NCBI GenBank assembly: GCA_031082125.1
Contig: JAVHLM010000013.1
Location: forward strand, 62,001 to 126,000
Direction of reading: 5' to 3'
From: Candidatus Eremiobacterota bacterium
GTDB taxonomy: Bacteria > Vulcanimicrobiota > CADAWZ01 > Ess09-12
DNA length: 64,000 nt
A program made the position numbers and the translations under genes. The number at the start of each line of letters is the position of its first letter. Within the stretch, counting starts at the first letter, position 1. Positions 40,703 through 49,255 of this stretch are shown in pieces. Below the pieces are notes generated by a model. The model did no database searches. It was not told where the DNA came from and worked only from the letters and a program-made list of their open reading frames with translations.

Positions 40703-42943
40703 TCAGCGGTATTCGTAGATGAAGCACGCGCCGGGAACATGGTACCCATCGGAGAGCATGCAGCGGATCTGGAACCGCGATCCCCTGTTTCCCTCGGGAA
40801 CAGTATATCTGCAGCTCCCCGAAGCCTGGCGCACACCTTTGCTGTAATCGGTCCCCACGCTCCCGATGCGGATCATCGAGGCGGTTCCGCTGCCCGGCGC
40901 GACACCCTCCTTCTCCTGGTCGATGTTGACGGTCGCCCCTATGTATGCGCCGTGGGCAGTGCTTCTCTCGGTGAAGCTCACGGCCATCTTGAAAATGAGG
41001 GTCTCACCGGGAATCATCTCGGCAGGCGGGGTGCTCCAGGCACCTTGCCAGGAATAGGTCTCATAATTGATTTCGGCATTGTTCCTCGCGATTTTTCTCC
41101 CCTCTCCTCCATAAAGCTTCGTATCGACAAGCACCCAGCCGCCCTTCGTTCCTGTATTCCGGCTGTCTCCAGGCGCGGCGCCCGTGGAGGTTGATGCGGG
41201 CGCTCCTGTGGAAGAAGAAGCAGGTTCCATCGATTTCACCTCGATAGAGAGGCGATCCATCTGCAAATTCTTTGCGTCATCGGTGACAGTGACCTCGAGA
41301 ATGGCCTGGCCCAGTTTTGACCAGGTAATATCGACCACCTTCTCTGTCGGTCGCAGCGGTCTGCCGTTGAGAGCCCACGCGAACCGGTAGTCTCCCACGC
41401 CTCCCTCGACAGAGACTTCATACCGCGAACGTTCTCCCACCTTCGCGCCCCGGGGGCCCTTGAGCCTGGCAATAAGGGGCTTCGCATCAACCGTCACGGT
41501 GATAGAATGCTCCGCAAGTTTCTTCTCCTTTTGGAGGAGAATCGCCCTGAGCTGCCGCGCACCTGCCGTGGCCCAGGTGACTGATATCCTCCTGTTGTCT
41601 ATAACCTGCTTCCTGCCGTCAATGAACCATTCCATGGCCTGTCTGCGTTCTGAGCCCGCCGCGCCTGCACCCTGAGGGCCTTCCAGGGCAAACTCATATA
41701 TACACTCGGTCCCTGCGACGGCCTTCAGGGGACCGTTGATTTTGCCTCTCAGCAGAGCGGGGAGCGCCTGGGTGGCGGCAGGCGAGGGAACGGGCGTGGT
41801 GGTGATCGGAGGCGGTGATTTGCCGGGCTTTGCAGAAGGCCTTGCCGCTCTTTTTTCCGCCGTGAACTGCAGAGCTGCCGCATTGCGCCACCGGGGATCC
41901 CGTGGAGAGGCTCCTCCCTCGCGCACAAACTTGTCGAACTCGCTCCCTGACTTCGTGGAGCCCCGGTATTTCTGGTATTCCTTGATGGTGAGAGGCCTGA
42001 TAACGCGGTCTGCATTTTCGGATATATAAGGTTTCCCCGTTTCGAGATCCTCCAGGCCTCCTGGATTCTGCAGCACGAATTGCGTATGGCCGCCAATCGT
42101 GGTCGCCATGTCGTACGCGCCTGTCATATCAGTCCCGGTCCCTGCAATGACATAAGGATCGCCGATATGCCCCCGATTGACATCACCTACCGGATCGCGG
42201 GTTGCCTGCACAAGGTTGACAGGCCCCCTCTCCTCGGTGCGCATCCGGTGGACAAGGGTCGTGTTGTCTTCATACCGCTTCGCAGTCTCCAGGTCTACGC
42301 CGGGGCTTTGGACAAGCGTAGTCCTGGCAATCTTTTCAGGATGAAAGGAAAGACAGATCTGCGCTTTCCCTGCGCCAAGGCTGTGGCCCGCCACTTCAAG
42401 CTTTCCATTACGGCCATATTTCTCCACCCAGCCATCGTAAAGCTCCCGGTGGTTCATGTATTGAGTGGTGCCGATGGTCTTCCCTGCCTCCCATTCCTTC
42501 TTATCGCTCTCCCTGTCCTTCTCATCATCGGTGCCGCGGAATGCGATGATGTACCCGCCGTTTCTGTCATCTCTGAGCACAATGGCTGCTGCTCCGTCAC
42601 GGGCATGAAGGCTCTCGACCGGAGTAAGGTTCTCGGCGCGCAGCCGGCGGATCAGGCGGGGATCAGTAAAACTGCCCTTTACTCCGTATGCATAGGTATG
42701 GGCGATTCTCTCCTTACGGGCGCCCGGGTGCTCTCCCTTAGTCTTCAACCTGACATTGGCGTTTTCATCCGCCTGGGCGGAGTCACCGGCCGGCACGCTG
42801 TCCAGGATCTTCTGCCATTGCGCCGGGGTATTGACTTCATCCTTTTCCGCTCCACAGGCCTGCATCGCCTGCATGGAGAGGAGCAGGGCGATCAGTGCGG
42901 TAAAGCATAGAAAGAGCCTCGTTACCCGAACCAGTGTATTCAT
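40703..42943 (-). CDS. Lipase-like lipoprotein with C-terminal Ig/PKD-type domains
   Basis: The N-terminus is a lipoprotein signal (LFLCFTALIALLLSMQAMQAC-GAE). Residues about 90-290 resemble a class-3 lipase (alpha/beta hydrolase): IIAFRGTDDEKDRES then KLEVAGHSLGAGKAQICLSF with the nucleophile in GHSLG, and TTLVQSPGVDLET. Two Ig- or PKD-like repeats follow (LRGKINGPLKAVAGTECIYEF; LKGPRGAKVGERSRYEVSVEGG), and then a beta-rich C-terminal domain with Ser/Thr-rich linker. It probably acts at the cell surface on lipid or ester substrates. The catalytic Asp and His are not securely identified. Confidence 0.75.
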   Translation of the reverse strand: MNTLVRVTRLFLCFTALIALLLSMQAMQACGAEKDEVNTPAQWQKILDSVPAGDSAQADENANVRLKTKGEHPGARKERIAHTYAYGVKGSFTDPRLIRRLRAENLTPVESLHARDGAAAIVLRDDRNGGYIIAFRGTDDEKDRESDKKEWEAGKTIGTTQYMNHRELYDGWVEKYGRNGKLEVAGHSLGAGKAQICLSFHPEKIARTTLVQSPGVDLETAKRYEDNTTLVHRMRTEERGPVNLVQATRDPVGDVNRGHIGDPYVIAGTGTDMTGAYDMATTIGGHTQFVLQNPGGLEDLETGKPYISENADRVIRPLTIKEYQKYRGSTKSGSEFDKFVREGGASPRDPRWRNAAALQFTAEKRAARPSAKPGKSPPPITTTPVPSPAATQALPALLRGKINGPLKAVAGTECIYEFALEGPQGAGAAGSERRQAMEWFIDGRKQVIDNRRISVTWATAGARQLRAILLQKEKKLAEHSITVTVDAKPLIARLKGPRGAKVGERSRYEVSVEGGVGDYRFAWALNGRPLRPTEKVVDITWSKLGQAILEVTVTDDAKNLQMDRLSIEVKSMEPASSSTGAPASTSTGAAPGDSRNTGTKGGWVLVDTKLYGGEGRKIARNNAEINYETYSWQGAWSTPPAEMIPGETLIFKMAVSFTERSTAHGAYIGATVNIDQEKEGVAPGSGTASMIRIGSVGTDYSKGVRQASGSCRYTVPEGNRGSRFQIRCMLSDGYHVPGACFIYEYR

Positions 42944-43528
42944 CAGAGAACCTCCTTGTGAGTGACATCTGGAAGAACATGGACAAACAGCTCCCCTGGT
43001 TTATGAGAAAAGAAAATCCGTGTAAAAGAATCACGTGCTTTCACCCGTCTGTTCACGAACGGCCGGCAGTCACCTTTGACGGTGGCTCCTGCCGCCTGTC
43101 GTAGCGCCTGTGGCCTCCCACCTGCGGGGCAGTCTCCGGGAGACTGTCCCCGCGGGAGGAGGGCTGAAGGACAGGAAGCTTGATTCCAGCGCCCCCGGCC
43201 TCCGCAGAAATTATACCGCAAATCTCCGGAAAAGTCCAAAGATTTCCTGGCGAAGAGCAGTGAAGGAGGCCTAAAATCTAGAAAATTCCGGGAAGCGGTG
43301 CGTCAGTGCGAAGAAAAAGGCGGGAGCGAGAGCGAAACACCCCTGTCCTTTACGCGCAGGACCGGAGCCCATCTTATGTCTTCAGTTGCATCCGAGAGCC
43401 ACATCGAGGAAATAGCAGTCGGCATAGGGGGCTTTGTTGCGCATATGTACTGATGCCAAATCTATGATCGGAAAAAACAATCATTTTTCCAGGCAATTGC
43501 TTCGTTCAGAGGTACCGATCCGAAGCCG
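42944..43528. other. Intergenic region with strong hairpin
   Basis: No credible gene is seen in these 585 bases. A hairpin at 43124-43153 (GCGGGG-CAGTCT / AGACTG-T-CCCCGC, one bulged T) is G+C-rich but has no T tract. It resembles an extragenic palindrome; no second copy was noticed in the window. Confidence 0.45.
43124..43153. repeat. G+C-rich hairpin of 12 bp with one bulge
   Basis: The arms GCGGGGCAGTCT and AGACTG-T-CCCCGC pair around CCGGG. There is no adjacent T tract, so intrinsic termination is unlikely; it may be an extragenic palindrome. Confidence 0.5.
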
Positions 43529-43768
43529 CTACTTCTCTTCCCCATCTCGGTTTTTTGCATGGCTGATTTTCCAGATCATATCTTTACACTTTTTGCATGT
43601 CACTTTCTCTGGGCGTTCTGTGGCTATTCCTTCAACCTCTGCCCGGTGAGCGGCTTCGCGATATCGCGGATTACAGGCAACCGTGCCGTCTTCATTCAAC
43701 CAGGCCTGCCGTTCCAACCATCCGAAATCGCCTCTGAAGGTGAGCATGGTGATCAGTTCCTTTGCCAT
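43529..43768 (-). CDS. Unrecognised 79-residue protein with CxxC
   Basis: A short frame starting MAKELITMLTFRGDFGWLE and containing VTCKKCKDMIW, a possible metal-binding pair. The ribosome site is weak (CTCGGACTG) and no family is recognised. An in-frame extension to 43957 is rich in Ser/Pro and probably not coding. The call rests mainly on plausible composition. Confidence 0.35.
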   Translation of the reverse strand: MAKELITMLTFRGDFGWLERQAWLNEDGTVACNPRYREAAHRAEVEGIATERPEKVTCKKCKDMIWKISHAKNRDGEEK

Positions 43769-44138
43769 CAGTCCGAGAGCCATACGAATAGCTTCTGAGA
43801 GAACATGGGAAGGGAAGTTGCTGCTGCTCGCTCTGCCGCAAAGATTCCTGTCCACGTCACTTTCAGCGAGGGAAGATGAAGGTAAGATCGTGGGGTCCGG
43901 AGGCCCTCCAGAAGGCGAAGGAGCTGAGGTCCATGAAGAGCCACTTTCAAGGTCCATAAGAGATCACAGGCGATTCTTGCCATCAGCATTAGACAAAGAA
44001 AAGAGGCTTTACGGCAGCAAAGGATGCCTGTAATCATCCTGCAGTGCGAAAAGCGGTCGGGCATTCTCACGGTGCATCAGAGGATTCGCGCAGCCTCCGG
44101 AGAAATGCATGGGAAATACCGGTGAACAAGGAGCCCCC
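43769..44138. other. Intergenic region without recognisable features
   Basis: These 370 bases separate divergent genes. Frames on both strands are low in plausibility. The promoter of the PHP gene should lie near 44050-44120. Confidence 0.4.
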
Positions 44139-44948
44139 ATGACGGAGCATCACGACTGGCATATGCACACCACCGTCTCCGACGGCAAGGACAGCCCCGC
44201 CCTCATGCGTGAGGCGGCGAAGGATCTGAAGCTCACCTCAATAGCCATCACTGACCACGACGCCCTTGACGCCCACGTGATGCTTTCAGGAGAGCCCATG
44301 GACGGCATCGAGGTCGTAAAGGCAGTGGAGATTGACTGCAGCTTCAACGGCAGGAATATCGAGATCCTGGGGTACTACATCGATGTAGAGAATAAGGATC
44401 TTGCGGGGTACCTCGCGGCGGTGCAGAAAGAGCGCCGCGAAAGGGCACTGCGCTATATCGACTGCGTCAACGATCATTTCGGCAAGGTCGTGATAAAAGA
44501 GCAGGACGTGATGCCCGAAGGGCGCGTCACCATACTGAAGCCCCACATCCTTCAGCCCCTCGTCAGCAATGGGCTCTTCGCGAACTACGGCGAAGCCAAG
44601 AAATTCCTCAACAGCAGTCCCGTGAAGGGCTTCAAGCGCGCCACGGCCCCCGAAGCCATAACAATGATAAAGGGAGCCGGCGGCATGGCGGTCCTCGCTC
44701 ATCCCGGTGTCTATGACATCCCGCCCCTTGAGGCCTTTGCCATGATAAAGACTCTCAGGCAGGACGGGATAGACGGCGTCGAGACTTATTATCCATACCA
44801 TCTTCACATGCCTGACCGCTATGATTCTCCCGGTGAGGAGAGGCAGTTCGTGGAGAAAGTGGAAAGCCTTGCGAAGGATCTCGGCCTTAAAGCCACCAGG
44901 GGCTCAGACAGCCACAGCATCAGCGATCTTGTGAAATATAACAGCTGA
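44139..44948 (+). CDS. PHP-domain phosphoesterase
   Basis: The 269-residue protein begins HHDWHMHTTVSDGKDSP, the first metal-binding motif of the PHP superfamily, followed by SIAITDHDALDAHV, AVLAHPGVYDIPP and ATRGSDSHSIS with the remaining metal ligands. Enzymes with this layout (YciV/RNase AM type) hydrolyse 3',5'-nucleotide phosphates or trim RNA 5' ends. ATG 44139 follows AAGGAGCCCCC; the upstream in-frame ATG at 44109 has no ribosome site. It stands alone, so the substrate is not indicated by context. Confidence 0.88.
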   Translation: MTEHHDWHMHTTVSDGKDSPALMREAAKDLKLTSIAITDHDALDAHVMLSGEPMDGIEVVKAVEIDCSFNGRNIEILGYYIDVENKDLAGYLAAVQKERRERALRYIDCVNDHFGKVVIKEQDVMPEGRVTILKPHILQPLVSNGLFANYGEAKKFLNSSPVKGFKRATAPEAITMIKGAGGMAVLAHPGVYDIPPLEAFAMIKTLRQDGIDGVETYYPYHLHMPDRYDSPGEERQFVEKVESLAKDLGLKATRGSDSHSISDLVKYNS

Positions 44949-45005
44949 AAGGGAACAGAGGGTTACCCCGGTCACGCTCCCGGTCAGGGGAAAAAGGCGC
45001 CTCCG

Positions 45006-45596
45006 TCAGGGCCGTTCCGGAGCTTCCGAGAAGAGAGATGCAAGGTCAATGGCAAGGTCCGGAAAGAGGCCGGCTTTTACAGTATCCTCGCTGGAGTAGA
45101 CGGCAGGCCTTCCGTATTCACCGCTGTCGTTGAGCGTGAAGACCATCACGGTCCTGTCATCCTGGTGAACCACCCAGTACTCGCGGACGCCGTGCCTCTC
45201 ATAGAGGGCGAGCTTCTTCACATAGTCCCTTGAAGCGCTCCCCCGTGAGGCGATCTCTATGATGAGATCGGGGCTCCCGAGGCACCCCAGGTCATCGAGC
45301 TTGCCGGGGTCGCAGATCACCGATATATCGGGCTGCACCACCGTTCCCGCCTCGTCATCCTTCTCGCCCCGCGCGGGCAGCCTCACATCGAAGGGAGCGC
45401 AGTATACCCTGCAGGCATGCCCTCTCAGGTGATTATGGAAGGCCGTGAACAGTCCGCCCAGCAGATCCTGGTGCCTTCTTGAGGGAGCGGGCGTCATCTG
45501 ATAAAGAATCCCTTCGATGACCTCGTACCGCTCTTCGCCGGGTATATCGCAGTAATCTTTATAGGTATATCTGTCTCTTCTCGCAAGGGGCTCCAT
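45006..45596 (-). CDS. Uma2-family (DUF820) putative endonuclease
   Basis: The 196-residue protein has the standard family pattern: YEVIEGILYQMTPAPSRRHQ, then VVQPDISVICDPGKLDDLG, PDLIIEIASRGSASRDYVKK and YERHGVREYWVVHQDDRTV. The acidic D...E-x-x and Lys residues form a PD-(D/E)XK-like core. Uma2 proteins are widespread and poorly characterised. The coding region is single-copy in this window. Confidence 0.85.
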   Translation of the reverse strand: MEPLARRDRYTYKDYCDIPGEERYEVIEGILYQMTPAPSRRHQDLLGGLFTAFHNHLRGHACRVYCAPFDVRLPARGEKDDEAGTVVQPDISVICDPGKLDDLGCLGSPDLIIEIASRGSASRDYVKKLALYERHGVREYWVVHQDDRTVMVFTLNDSGEYGRPAVYSSEDTVKAGLFPDLAIDLASLFSEAPERP

Positions 45597-45674
45597 GGAC
45601 CGAGGCTCCTTTCCTCTCTCATCTCATTATACCATCAAGGGGGAAATCACGCCAGCAGGGAAGCATCGCAACAG

Positions 45675-48044
45675 CTAGGCCAGGGTGACGACGGTGACGC
45701 CCCAGCTCCCCTCGCGGGCTTCTCCGGGGCGGAAATTCAGGACCTTGGGGTGCTTCCTGAGGAAAAGGTGCACCGCTTTCCTGAGCGCCCCTGTCCCCTT
45801 TCCATGGACTACCTGGAATGACGTGATTCCCGCTGCCAGGGCATCGTCCATGTACTTTCCGAGCCGGAAGATCGCCTCGTCCACATAGGCGCCGAGGAGC
45901 TCAATGCGCTCGGGAAAATCACTTCTTTCCGGGGTATCGCTCTGCAAGGGCTTCTCATCCCTCTTCCTGGTCCCGCCCGGGCGCCGGATACTCCAGAGGG
46001 GAAGCTTCATCTTTATCTTTTCCACCTGCAGGTACACCTCATCCTCCCTGATGTCAATTATGGCGGCCTCCTTGTTCATTGAAGGGATGAAGACCACGTC
46101 GCCGGCCTTGAGAGATTCGAGAGCTCCATGGAGGCCAGGCACCTCCTTCTTCTTTCTGAATCCCTCGAGGCGCCCGAGGATGGCGTCAAACCTGCTGAAG
46201 GTCTCCTGTGCAATAGTCTCGGCATCTTCCTTTGACGGCTTCGTGCTCTTTGCCAGCAGGCTCATACGTTTCCTGAAATCCTTGAGGCTCTGTTTTATCT
46301 CGTTTTTCGCCGAGCCGATGATCATCTCGGCCTCTGAAAAGGCCTCGGTAAGGATCTCCGACTCCTCCGTCTTTACCTGCGAGAGCTCTTCTTCATACCT
46401 GCTCTTGAGGGCCTGGGCCTCTTTCCTGAATTTCTCCTTTAGAAAGAGCTCCTGCTCCATCTTTTTCTCCTTGGCCTCAATATCCTCAAGGAGCCTGTCA
46501 AGCTCGACGTAATCGTGGGTAATGAGCTCCTCAGCGCGCTTTACCAGCCCGCCGGGGAGGCCCAGCTTTCCGGCGATGGTGAGGGCGCAGGAGCGTCCAG
46601 GGATGCCCACGATCACCCTGTACGAGGGGAGGAGGGTCTCGCTGTCAAATTCCATGGCGGCGTTCCTTGCCAGGGGGTGGTTCGCCGCAAAATATTTCAG
46701 CTCTCCGTAATGGGTTGTCACTACGGACCTGATGCCCCTGGAGGCCAGGTGCTCCAGGATGGCTATTCCCAGCGCCGTGCCCTCCTTGGGATCGGTCCCC
46801 GCACCCAGCTCGTCGAGGAGGACCAGGGAGCGCTCATCAACACTTCTGATGATGTGGATTATCTGGCTCATATGGGAGGAGAAGGTGCTCAGGTTCTGCG
46901 TGATGCTCTGCTCGTCTCCGATATCGGAGAATATTGACGAGAAGATACCTATCTCCGTGCCCTCGTCGGCGATGAGGGGCATTCCCGAGAGGGCCATCAT
47001 CGCGAAGAGCCCGACGGTCTTGAGCGTGACTGTCTTTCCGCCCGTGTTGGGCCCTGTGATAACGAGAGCCGAGTAGTCCCTTCCCAGCTCGATGTCAATG
47101 GGGATGGCTTTTTCTCCCAGAAGGGGATGGCGCGCCTTTTTCAGGTTGATGTACCCCGAGCTGTTGAGGGCAGGGAGGACTGCCTTGTGTTTTTTTGCAA
47201 AGAGCGCCAGGGCGTTCACCATGTCCAGGTGGGCAAGCACCTCGTGGTTTTTTGCAAGGGCTCCGCTGTTTTGCGCCACCATCGCGGAGAGGCTCCTGAG
47301 TATGCGGCTGATCTCTTCCTTCTCCTCGTTCTTTAACTGGCGGAGCTCGTTGTTGGAGGCCACAACTTCCATGGGCTCCATGAAGACCGTGGCGCCGCTC
47401 GTGGAGCTGTCAAGGACAAGCCCTTCAAAGACACCCCGGTATTCCTGCTTGACAGGAATGACATAACGGCCTTCCCGCATGGTGACAAGGTGCTCCTGGA
47501 ACATTTTCTGGAGCCCGTGATCTCTCAGCAGCGAACCTATCTTGTGATGGATCCTCTCCTCGAGTCCTGCCATGCGGTACCTTATGTCGGAGAGCTCGGG
47601 GCTCGCAGAGTCAAGGATAAGCCCCTGGTCGTCAAAAGTCCTGTCCAGGGCCTCCCTGAGGGGAGGAATGAGGGTCAGCTCCTGGAGCGTTTTCAGGATG
47701 AAGGGGAGGTGAGCCCATGTGAGAAGGGATTTTTTGAGGGCGGTGACGACGGCGAGATTTCTCCTGAGGCAGATGAAGTCCTGGGGGCCGAGCACGATAT
47801 CCTTTGTGGAGGCAAGGATTACATCCCTCAGGTCGCTGAGGCCCGCCATCTCGGGAGAATAGCCCTCCTCGAACAGCTCCAGGACCTGGCGGATCTTGTT
47901 CTGCAGCTCGTATATCCCGTCGGGAGCATCCATGGGCTCGAGGCGCAGGAGGGCCTGGGAGCCAGGCTCCCACTGGGCATACTTCGAGACAAGGGCTTTT
48001 ACCTCGCTGAACTCAAGAACTTTCTGGGCATGGCCGTCAACCAC
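45675..48044 (-). CDS. mutS2: MutS2-family endonuclease/ATPase
   Basis: A 789-residue MutS2, which acts on recombination intermediates and on stalled, collided ribosomes. Core helices are followed by VITGPNTGGKTVTLKTVG (Walker A), LVLLDELGAGTDPKEGTALG (Walker B) and TTHYGELK. A long coiled coil (LLEDIEAKEKKMEQELFLKE) leads to the C-terminal Smr nuclease domain with FQVVHGKGTGALRKAVHLF. The domain order and length are normal. It lies 17 bases after surE in the same orientation and may be co-transcribed. Confidence 0.95.
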   Translation of the reverse strand: MVDGHAQKVLEFSEVKALVSKYAQWEPGSQALLRLEPMDAPDGIYELQNKIRQVLELFEEGYSPEMAGLSDLRDVILASTKDIVLGPQDFICLRRNLAVVTALKKSLLTWAHLPFILKTLQELTLIPPLREALDRTFDDQGLILDSASPELSDIRYRMAGLEERIHHKIGSLLRDHGLQKMFQEHLVTMREGRYVIPVKQEYRGVFEGLVLDSSTSGATVFMEPMEVVASNNELRQLKNEEKEEISRILRSLSAMVAQNSGALAKNHEVLAHLDMVNALALFAKKHKAVLPALNSSGYINLKKARHPLLGEKAIPIDIELGRDYSALVITGPNTGGKTVTLKTVGLFAMMALSGMPLIADEGTEIGIFSSIFSDIGDEQSITQNLSTFSSHMSQIIHIIRSVDERSLVLLDELGAGTDPKEGTALGIAILEHLASRGIRSVVTTHYGELKYFAANHPLARNAAMEFDSETLLPSYRVIVGIPGRSCALTIAGKLGLPGGLVKRAEELITHDYVELDRLLEDIEAKEKKMEQELFLKEKFRKEAQALKSRYEEELSQVKTEESEILTEAFSEAEMIIGSAKNEIKQSLKDFRKRMSLLAKSTKPSKEDAETIAQETFSRFDAILGRLEGFRKKKEVPGLHGALESLKAGDVVFIPSMNKEAAIIDIREDEVYLQVEKIKMKLPLWSIRRPGGTRKRDEKPLQSDTPERSDFPERIELLGAYVDEAIFRLGKYMDDALAAGITSFQVVHGKGTGALRKAVHLFLRKHPKVLNFRPGEAREGSWGVTVVTLA

Positions 48045-48061
48045 GGGATTTCTCCCTCCCT

Positions 48062-48838
48062 TCAGGATTCTTTAAGGATACGGGGGAGATCCCATTCCTT
48101 GAGGCTGCCCATGGTGGCATGGCATGTAAGGTCAAGCTGCAGGGGTGTCACAGAGACATAGTTCCTGGAAAGGGCATCGAAATCAGTACCCTTTTCCTTG
48201 TTGCCTGAGGGATTGCTGTAGTTAAACCAGAAATAATCATGGCCGCGGGGATCCCTTCTCTTCAGGAAGCTCTGGACATAGGAGCTCCTGCCCTGGCGGG
48301 TGATGGCGATTCCCTTTATATCGTCAAGTTCCACGCTGGGCACATTGACGTTCAGCAGGGTCCGCGGGGGAAGCCCGTAAGACAGGACGAGGGGCACGAG
48401 CCTTAAGGCTATGACAGCTGCAGTATCATAGCGCGGATCCTGGAATTCGCCCACCGATACGGCCATAGAGGGAATTCCCCTGAGGGCGCCCTCCATTGCC
48501 GATGAGACCGTACCGGAGTATGTGATGTCATCACCGATGTTGGGACCCCTGTTGATGCCCGTGATGATGATGTCGGGCCGCTTTTTTTTCATGAGGTGAG
48601 TGAGGCCGAGGAGGATGCAGTCCGTGGGCGTGCCTGTCGATGAGTATATCTGGCAATGTTTCTCCCTTACGACCCGGTGCATCCTGAGAGGGTGGAAAAA
48701 AGTGATCCCATGGCCTATGGCGCTTCTCTCCTGGTGGGGAGCGACGGCGATGACATTGCCAAGCCTCTTTGCTTCATCAATAAGTGCGATGAGTCCCGGG
48801 GCGTTTATCCCGTCATCATTGGTAATAAGTATATCCAT
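48062..48838 (-). CDS. surE: 5'/3'-nucleotidase SurE
   Basis: A metal-dependent nucleotidase that dephosphorylates nucleoside monophosphates and short polyphosphate. The start MDILITNDDGINAPGLIAL has the NDDG metal motif; APHQERSAIGHGIT and GTPTDCILLGL are the next conserved blocks; GINRGPNIGDDITYSGTVSSA completes the active site. The length of 258 residues is normal. It precedes mutS2 by 17 bases. Confidence 0.95.
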   Translation of the reverse strand: MDILITNDDGINAPGLIALIDEAKRLGNVIAVAPHQERSAIGHGITFFHPLRMHRVVREKHCQIYSSTGTPTDCILLGLTHLMKKKRPDIIITGINRGPNIGDDITYSGTVSSAMEGALRGIPSMAVSVGEFQDPRYDTAAVIALRLVPLVLSYGLPPRTLLNVNVPSVELDDIKGIAITRQGRSSYVQSFLKRRDPRGHDYFWFNYSNPSGNKEKGTDFDALSRNYVSVTPLQLDLTCHATMGSLKEWDLPRILKES

Positions 48839-48885
48839 CCTTCACCTGACACGTCCTCAGAGGCACAGTGAATTCAGGGCGTCTG

Positions 48886-49122
48886 TCAGCCGCGGTTCTG
48901 CTTGGGGCAGTAAGTGCCGCGCTTCCCCTTTTCAAGAAGCTGCTCCGCTTCGTGAATGAGCTCCTTTACCTTTTCGCTCCTGGGATCACTGTCGGGATCG
49001 AGGGAGTGGCAGTAGGAGATAAGCGCGAATATGCTTATCGAGAGCAGGATACCTATCCCCATCGCCCCGAGGAACCAGCACATCTTCTTCTCGCTGTTGT
49101 CGTTCAATGTCCATACCCCCAT
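48886..49122 (-). CDS. Small membrane protein
   Basis: A 78-residue frame with one membrane helix (MCWFLGAMGIGILLSISIFALI) followed by a charged helix (SEKVKELIHEAEQLLEKGKRG). It faces the kinase gene divergently. The ribosome site is not strong, so confidence is moderate. No family recognised. Confidence 0.5.
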   Translation of the reverse strand: MGVWTLNDNSEKKMCWFLGAMGIGILLSISIFALISYCHSLDPDSDPRSEKVKELIHEAEQLLEKGKRGTYCPKQNRG

Positions 49123-49255
49123 CTGTGATGTCTCTCACATGTTCTCGCAAGGCGAGGAAAAACCTTCTCCCGTGAGAGGCTCCCGGGGGAATTTCTTTGA
49201 AATATTTACCTTGCTACGCCTTCGTGATATAATGAAATTTAATGGAGCATGCCCT

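Noticed and set aside
49211-49233. Promoter for the giant kinase with TTGCTA and TATAAT
   Set aside because: A good -10 (TATAAT, 49228-49233) exists, but the candidate -35 boxes are at spacings of 11 or 25 bases, outside the useful range.
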